The translations under genes and the position numbers were made by a program. The notes under the pieces are model-generated. The model was given only the letters and a program-made list of their open reading frames with translations, did no database searches and was not told the origin of the DNA. A stretch of DNA of 64,000 nucleotides from Billgrantia desiderata (lineage in GTDB: Bacteria; Pseudomonadota; Gammaproteobacteria; Pseudomonadales; Halomonadaceae): positions 1 through 64,000 of the forward strand of contig JAAQTN010000010.1 in NCBI GenBank assembly GCA_011742915.1, in the 5' to 3' direction. How positions within the stretch are numbered: the stretch's first letter is position 1; the number at the start of each line of letters is the position of its first letter. Shown here one piece after another: positions 60,053-64,000 of the stretch.

Positions 60053-61243
60053 TCAGAGCACGCTGCTCTCGAGCTGCCAGTCGTTGTCGGTCAAAGGCTC
60101 AGCCCCCTGCGGCGTGACGTGTACGGTGTCGCTGAGGCCGATGCCCCACTGGCCGGGTATACGCAGGCACAACGGCAGGTGGAAGACCATGCCGGCCTCG
60201 AACTCGCGCTGCTGGCCGCGCGCAATATAACCGCTGCCCTCCACCCAACTGGGCGGGAACTGCGCCCCCACGGCGTAGCCGAATACGCCGGAGAAGAAGA
60301 CCCGTTCGGCGTGCGGCGCCAGCACCTCCGCGGCGGCCCGCGCGGCATCGTCGAACGTATTGCCGGGGCGCATCTTCACCCTGAGCGCCTCGAACAGGTC
60401 GCGACAGAGCTCCCCCGTCCTAAGCATCTCCTGGCTGGGCGTGCCCGCGATGAGCGTCTTCATCATCGGTGCGGTATAGCGCCGGTAGGCGGCGCCGAAC
60501 TCCATGAAGACCGGCTCGCCGGGGGCGATGCGATGGCGCTGATGGTTCAGGTGAATCACGCTGCTGCGAGGCCCGACGGTGACGATGGGCTGCATGCTCA
60601 TGAACTCGCTGCCACCGGCCAGCATGGCGCGGGCGCCTTCGGCCGCCACGTCGCCATCCAGCATGCCAATGGCGGCAACCCGGGCAGCCGCCTTGAGCCC
60701 CAGCGAGGTGATACGGGCACTTTCGCGCAGACAGCCGAGCTCCGCCTCGCTCTTGACGATACGAATGCGGTCGAGCAGCTCGCCGCCATCGTCGCGGAAG
60801 CGCTCGGCGCCCAGCCGCGCCTGGAGCTCACGCAGCACGCCGTGGCGCAGCCCCGCACCGTACAGGTCCAGGCCGATGGCGCGAAACGGCGCCAGGGTGT
60901 CGACCAGCGGTTCGATCACCTCGCCGATTCCCTCCCAGCGGTAGCCCAGCAGCTCGTCGACCCGCGCGGTGACCACCGCCGGCCCGGTCTCGATGGAGGG
61001 CACCTGCAGCGTCAGCCGCTCGGGCGAGCAGACCAGGCAGGCGTGCACCGACACCTCGAAGGTGTTGTAGCCGGTCAGGTAGTAGATGTCGGACGGGTCC
61101 GTCAGCAGCAGCGCATCCAGGCCGGCCTCCCCCATGGCGTTGCGCACACGGCTCTGCCGGGCCTCGAACTCGCTGTCGGCAAAGGCCAACTCGCTGGCCT
61201 CGCGCTGTGCGGCCAGGGCATGACGGTATTGAAGGTGGTCCAT
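60053..61243 (-). CDS. M24 (creatinase/DoeA-like) family protein lacking metal ligands
   Basis: 396 aa pita-bread fold. FADSEFEARQSRVRNAMGEAGLDALLLTDPSDIYYLTGYNTFEVSVHACLV is the N-terminal domain. In the C-terminal domain all five M24 metal-ligand positions look replaced: MEFGAAYRRYTAP has no Asp pair, FGYAVGAQFPPSW has Tyr for His, FEAGMVFHLPL and IGLSDTVHVT lack the Glu pair. Metal-free relatives include creatinase and ectoine hydrolase DoeA, both about this size. A DoeA-like role is possible in a halophile, but no doeB or other ectoine-degradation gene is adjacent. Confidence 0.8.
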   Translation of the reverse strand: MDHLQYRHALAAQREASELAFADSEFEARQSRVRNAMGEAGLDALLLTDPSDIYYLTGYNTFEVSVHACLVCSPERLTLQVPSIETGPAVVTARVDELLGYRWEGIGEVIEPLVDTLAPFRAIGLDLYGAGLRHGVLRELQARLGAERFRDDGGELLDRIRIVKSEAELGCLRESARITSLGLKAAARVAAIGMLDGDVAAEGARAMLAGGSEFMSMQPIVTVGPRSSVIHLNHQRHRIAPGEPVFMEFGAAYRRYTAPMMKTLIAGTPSQEMLRTGELCRDLFEALRVKMRPGNTFDDAARAAAEVLAPHAERVFFSGVFGYAVGAQFPPSWVEGSGYIARGQQREFEAGMVFHLPLCLRIPGQWGIGLSDTVHVTPQGAEPLTDNDWQLESSVL

Positions 61244-61387
61244 GAAGAAGCCCTCAGGAGTGAACCAATGCCGACAGTGTAGACATGATCCGCATCACAC
61301 CCGAGGCAGGGAGATCAATTAGGGCTGTTCCCTGCCGGGCCGGTTTCGTAGAATCCAGCCTCGTACCCGATTCGACAGGAAAACGCT

Positions 61388-62110
61388 ATGGGCAGGGCCT
61401 TTCAGAACCGCAAGGAATCCATGGCCAAGACGGCCGCCGCCAAGACCAAGGTGTACAGCAAGTACGGACGCGAGATCTACGTCTGCGCCAAGCAGGGCGG
61501 CACCGACCCCAACGGCAACCTGGCGCTGCGCGGCCTGATGGAGCGCGCCAAGAAGGACCAGGTGCCCAGCCACGTGATCGAGAAGGCGCTGGACAAGGCC
61601 AGCGGCGTGGGCGGCGAAGACTATTCGCCGGCCCGCTACGAGGGCTTCGGCCCGGGCAACTGCATGGTCATCGTCGACTGCCTGACCGACAATCCCAACC
61701 GCACCTTCGGCGACGTGCGCGCCTGCTTCAACAAGGCCAAGAGCAAGCTCGGCACGCCGGGCAGCGTCAGTCACATGTTCGACCACTGCGCCATCCTCGC
61801 CTACCCCGGCGACGACGAGGAGGCGGCGCTGGAGGCCTTGATGGAGGCCGATGTCGACGTCACCGACATCGAGAACGAGGAAGGTCGCATCACCGTCTTC
61901 GCCCCGCATACCGAGTACGCCAAGGCCAAGCAGGCGCTGATCGATGCCTTCGGTGAGCTGGAGTTCGAGACCGACGAGATCCAGTTCGTGCCGCAGACCA
62001 CCACCACCCTCTCTGGCGACGACGTGGCGATGTTCGAGAAGCTGCTCGATGCGCTCAACGACCTGGACGACGTACAGAACGTATTCCACAACGCCGAGAT
62101 CGACGCCTAG
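61388..62110 (+). CDS. yeeN: YeeN-type YebC/PmpR family regulator
   Basis: 240 aa. [72 protein letters not shown] is the YeeN version, not the MAGHSKWANIKHRK version of YebC. The three-domain layout is kept, with acidic C-terminal lobe [20 protein letters not shown]. This family binds DNA in some members, and more recently is linked to translation of polyproline stretches; the YeeN branch is less studied. AGGAAAA precedes the ATG. Confidence 0.92.
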   Translation: MGRAFQNRKESMAKTAAAKTKVYSKYGREIYVCAKQGGTDPNGNLALRGLMERAKKDQVPSHVIEKALDKASGVGGEDYSPARYEGFGPGNCMVIVDCLTDNPNRTFGDVRACFNKAKSKLGTPGSVSHMFDHCAILAYPGDDEEAALEALMEADVDVTDIENEEGRITVFAPHTEYAKAKQALIDAFGELEFETDEIQFVPQTTTTLSGDDVAMFEKLLDALNDLDDVQNVFHNAEIDA

Positions 62111-62115
62111 GCATG

Positions 62116-62152
62116 AAAAAAGCCGCGCTACTCCCACCGGGGGTGGCGCGGC
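62116..62152 (-). terminator. Intrinsic terminator of the DUF3618 operon
   Basis: GCCGCGC (62122-62128) pairs with GCGCGGC (62146-62152), with CCACC/GGTGG pairing in the loop. On the minus strand six T follow the stem. It lies 47 bases past the DUF3618 stop and near the end of yeeN, for which it may also serve without a T-run. Confidence 0.82.
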
Positions 62153-62198
62153 AAGGCACTGTCTGCCTGACTGCTCTGCTACGTAAAATGGTGGAGCT

Positions 62199-63248
62199 TC
62201 AGCTCCCCTTGGCGGGCGGAGTGCTTCCACCCTTCTTCGTTGCCTCGCCCTGTTCGGTATCGGAGCCACTCTTGGTCGGTGAACCCGCCTTGGCGAAGCG
62301 CTCTTCGCTGGAAGGATTCTCCACGTAGCTGGCCGCGTTCGAGGATTGGCTTGCCCGGCTCTGGGACGCATCCTGCGCACGCTCGCGAAGCTCCTCCTTC
62401 ACTCGGTCCACGCCTTCGTGCAGCTTCTCCTGGGCTCGCTCGGCCTGCTCCTGACCGGCCTCTTCGGCACGCTGCACCGCCCGGTCGCGCAGTTCGCCCA
62501 GCTGGCGATTCTCTACTCGCGTCGGTGCAAACAGGCTGCCCAGCACCGCACCGACGGCGACGCCCAGTGCCCCCGCCACCAGCGGATGCTCCTGCACGAA
62601 GTGGATGGTCTGGCTGCCAACCTCGCGTGTGCGGTACGAGGCGGCGTCCATGGCCGCATGACGCTGCTCGTCGAGATGAGCGGCGCGTTCACGCATCTGG
62701 TCGCTCAGGTGATGCACCCGATCTCTGGCCCGGCCGCCTGCGTGTTCGGCCCGCTCACGCAGGTTCTCCGCCATCTGCTGCGCTTTGCGTGTCATGCCGC
62801 TGCCGTCGTCATGAGCCGCGCTGCCGTGTCGTGGCGTGGCCCCGAGCGCCGCCGGGTCATGGCCCAGGGTGGTGGTGCCGGCTCCGCTGACGGTTTCGCG
62901 ACCGTCGTATGACGCCATCGAGGCGCTGGGCAAGGTGGCGCCCGGGTAGCCGCCCCGCTGCGGCAGCGCCTCGTGGTGATGCGCGTGCGACTTGCGCTGG
63001 GCCAGCACCAGCCAGCCAAGGCCGATACCGGTCACCATCACCGGCAGAGGGGTCTCCTTGAGGCGCTGCCCCAGGCTGGTGACGATCCGTTCGGCTCCGC
63101 CGCGACGGAGATAATCGTAGGTCATGTTCATAAGCTGCTCGGGAGAAAGTCTCGCTTCGAGTTGATGAAGGGTCTCATCCAGACGCGCCCGCGCCTGGTG
63201 GATCTCGCTCTCGATCTCATCGGCACGGCGCCGACCGTCCTGGCTCAT
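62199..63248 (-). CDS. DUF3618 domain membrane-associated protein
   Basis: 349 aa. N-terminal DUF3618 (about 5-50): RRADEIESEIHQARARLDETLHQLEARLSPEQL. A weak TM is at about 70-85 (VMVTGIGLGWLVL). A middle Gly/His/Thr linker is followed by long helical segments (TRKAQQMAENLRERAEHAGGRARDRVHHLSDQMRERAAHLDEQRHAAMD), a second TM at HPLVAGALGVAVGAVLGSLF, and an acidic coiled-coil-like tail. Late-embryogenesis-abundant-like amphipathic character is visible. Its start overlaps the holin-like gene stop by four bases. Confidence 0.82.
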   Translation of the reverse strand: MSQDGRRRADEIESEIHQARARLDETLHQLEARLSPEQLMNMTYDYLRRGGAERIVTSLGQRLKETPLPVMVTGIGLGWLVLAQRKSHAHHHEALPQRGGYPGATLPSASMASYDGRETVSGAGTTTLGHDPAALGATPRHGSAAHDDGSGMTRKAQQMAENLRERAEHAGGRARDRVHHLSDQMRERAAHLDEQRHAAMDAASYRTREVGSQTIHFVQEHPLVAGALGVAVGAVLGSLFAPTRVENRQLGELRDRAVQRAEEAGQEQAERAQEKLHEGVDRVKEELRERAQDASQSRASQSSNAASYVENPSSEERFAKAGSPTKSGSDTEQGEATKKGGSTPPAKGS

Positions 63249-63700
63249 TTGAGCTCCTCCTTGGCCGTCTCTTCGTGCTGCTGAGCCAGCGCCTTGTCGC
63301 GCCGCAGACTGGCCAGCGTGCGGGTCGGCATCAGGCTTTCACGCTGGAGCTTCTTGCGCCCCGCCTGGAGCATGATGAGCCCGATCACCACCACGACTCC
63401 GCCGACGATGAGCGCAGAGAGCCACGGGGTGGTTTCAGGGGGAAGCACGGTATTGAGCCCGAACACCGCGGCGGCCAGCAGGACCAGAAAGCCGCACAGC
63501 AGTACCGCCCCGGCAATGGCGATGGATGCGATGGCACCCATGGCCTGATGGGTCTTCTCGCTCATCTCCACCTTGGCCAGCTCGGACTCCTTGCGCACGA
63601 GCGCAGTCACTTCCCGCGCCAGGCTGGTGAAGAGAACGCCGATCGAGGATTCCTCCGTCCGTACCCTGTTTTTTGCATCAATGGGGTTTTCCGCATCCAT
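63245..63700 (-). CDS. Phage_holin_3_6 (DUF1469)-family membrane protein
   Basis: 151 aa. SIGVLFTSLAREVTALVRKESELAKVEMSEKTHQAMGAIASIAIAGAVLLCGFLVLLAAAVFGLNTVLPPETTPWLSALIVGGVVVVIGLIMLQAGRKKLQ, two TM helices in the typical spacing. Despite the name these are cellular proteins of the YqjE/YqjD type, linked to envelope stress and ribosome or membrane association. No phage gene is adjacent. It is coupled to DUF3618. Confidence 0.85.
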   Translation of the reverse strand: MDAENPIDAKNRVRTEESSIGVLFTSLAREVTALVRKESELAKVEMSEKTHQAMGAIASIAIAGAVLLCGFLVLLAAAVFGLNTVLPPETTPWLSALIVGGVVVVIGLIMLQAGRKKLQRESLMPTRTLASLRRDKALAQQHEETAKEELK

Positions 63701-63751
63701 GAGGTGTCGCCTCCCTTGTTCACTCGGCTGAAGTGAGGGCTGTCCCGAGGG

Positions 63752-63994
63752 CTAGTGGCTGCGCATGTCGTCCTGACTGGAGCTACGCAGGAAGCGGGAA
63801 AGCATGAAGCCGGCTGCGACCGCACCGCCCAGAAACAGGGCGGGGTGCTGACGGCCGTAATCGCGGGTCTGCTCCAGCAGGGTCGTCAGGTCGCGCTCGC
63901 GCAGGTTGCGGGTAAAGGCGTCGGAGCACTTGGCCAGCTCACTGACACAGCCCGAGAAATAGGGCTGCTCCTGGCGCTCGAACTCGTCGGCCAT
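63752..63994 (-). CDS. Hypothetical membrane protein, start possibly outside the window
   Basis: At least 80 aa. ELAKCSDAFTRNLRERDLTTLLEQTRDYGRQHPALFLGGAVAAGFMLSRFLRSSS has a C-terminal TM of the YqjD/ElaB-like kind (HPALFLGGAVAAGF). The ATG at 63994 is only six bases from the window end, so a longer protein cannot be excluded. It precedes the holin-like and DUF3618 genes in the same direction and is probably in their operon. Confidence 0.68.
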   Translation of the reverse strand: MADEFERQEQPYFSGCVSELAKCSDAFTRNLRERDLTTLLEQTRDYGRQHPALFLGGAVAAGFMLSRFLRSSSQDDMRSH

Positions 63995-64000
63995 CTTGTG

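Noticed and set aside
63245..63700. Prophage holin
   Set aside because: The family name is historical; there is no lysin, capsid or integrase gene near it, and its neighbours are cellular envelope proteins.

Overview
The window is GC-rich bacterial chromosome with compact, mostly short transcription units. Gene content (fused SecDF, RND pump, membrane PQQ dehydrogenase, SoxR, DbpA, RIO-type kinase, YeeN, a DoeA-like M24 protein) and the intergenic repeats point to a gammaproteobacterium, most likely a halophile of the Halomonas group; this is inference from content and not from a marker gene. No rRNA, tRNA, CRISPR array or intact mobile element was seen.

Layout. 1-2.4 kb: probable end of an IS21-type element, a small protein, a GNAT enzyme, a DUF2235 hydrolase and an IS3-type transposase scar. 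2.4-5.4 kb: an orphan SecD-SecF fusion with a small His-rich membrane protein. 5.4-15.6 kb: small metabolic and detoxification genes (dienelactone hydrolase, OsmC, DHFR-like, GGCT-like, EamA exporter plus nitrilase, PAT-like acetyltransferase, divergent MBL protein, Ca/Na antiporter, GST, ACR3-like exporter, cell-wall hydrolase). 15.6-25.2 kb: LysR/DUF1127 pair; a convergent SDR/arylamine acetyltransferase pair; an ArsR-SRPBCC-VOC-DUF899-racemase run; a NepI-like exporter with divergent AraC regulator; GrpB; a META lipoprotein. 25.3-34.5 kb: a peptide ABC importer operon ending in two M20 peptidases, with a divergent LysR regulator. 34.5-48.3 kb: XRE regulator, quinone-oxidoreductase-like enzyme, AadA-like gene, MFS/AraC pair, PQQ dehydrogenase, LysR plus zinc alcohol dehydrogenase, NQO-like reductase, exported AroQ chorismate mutase, RIO kinase and DbpA. 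48.6-55.8 kb: a complete tripartite RND pump operon with divergent LysR. 55.9-64 kb: RidA, an ABC exporter divergent from soxR, GST, DoeA-like protein, YeeN and a DUF3618/holin-like envelope operon that runs off the window.

The most coherent signal is regulatory. Four promoters have a near-palindromic SoxR-box-like core placed between -35 and -10 elements exactly 19 bases apart, the unusual spacing used by SoxR and other MerR-family activators. They serve an MBL-fold protein, an SDR, an arylamine N-acetyltransferase and an ABC exporter; the last is divergent from soxR itself. I read this as a local SoxR regulon for modifying and exporting redox-active aromatic compounds. A second clear signal is the arsR-type promoter near 18.8 kb, where two identical-arm palindromes cover a consensus-like promoter whose predicted start point falls on the ATG, suggesting a leaderless transcript.
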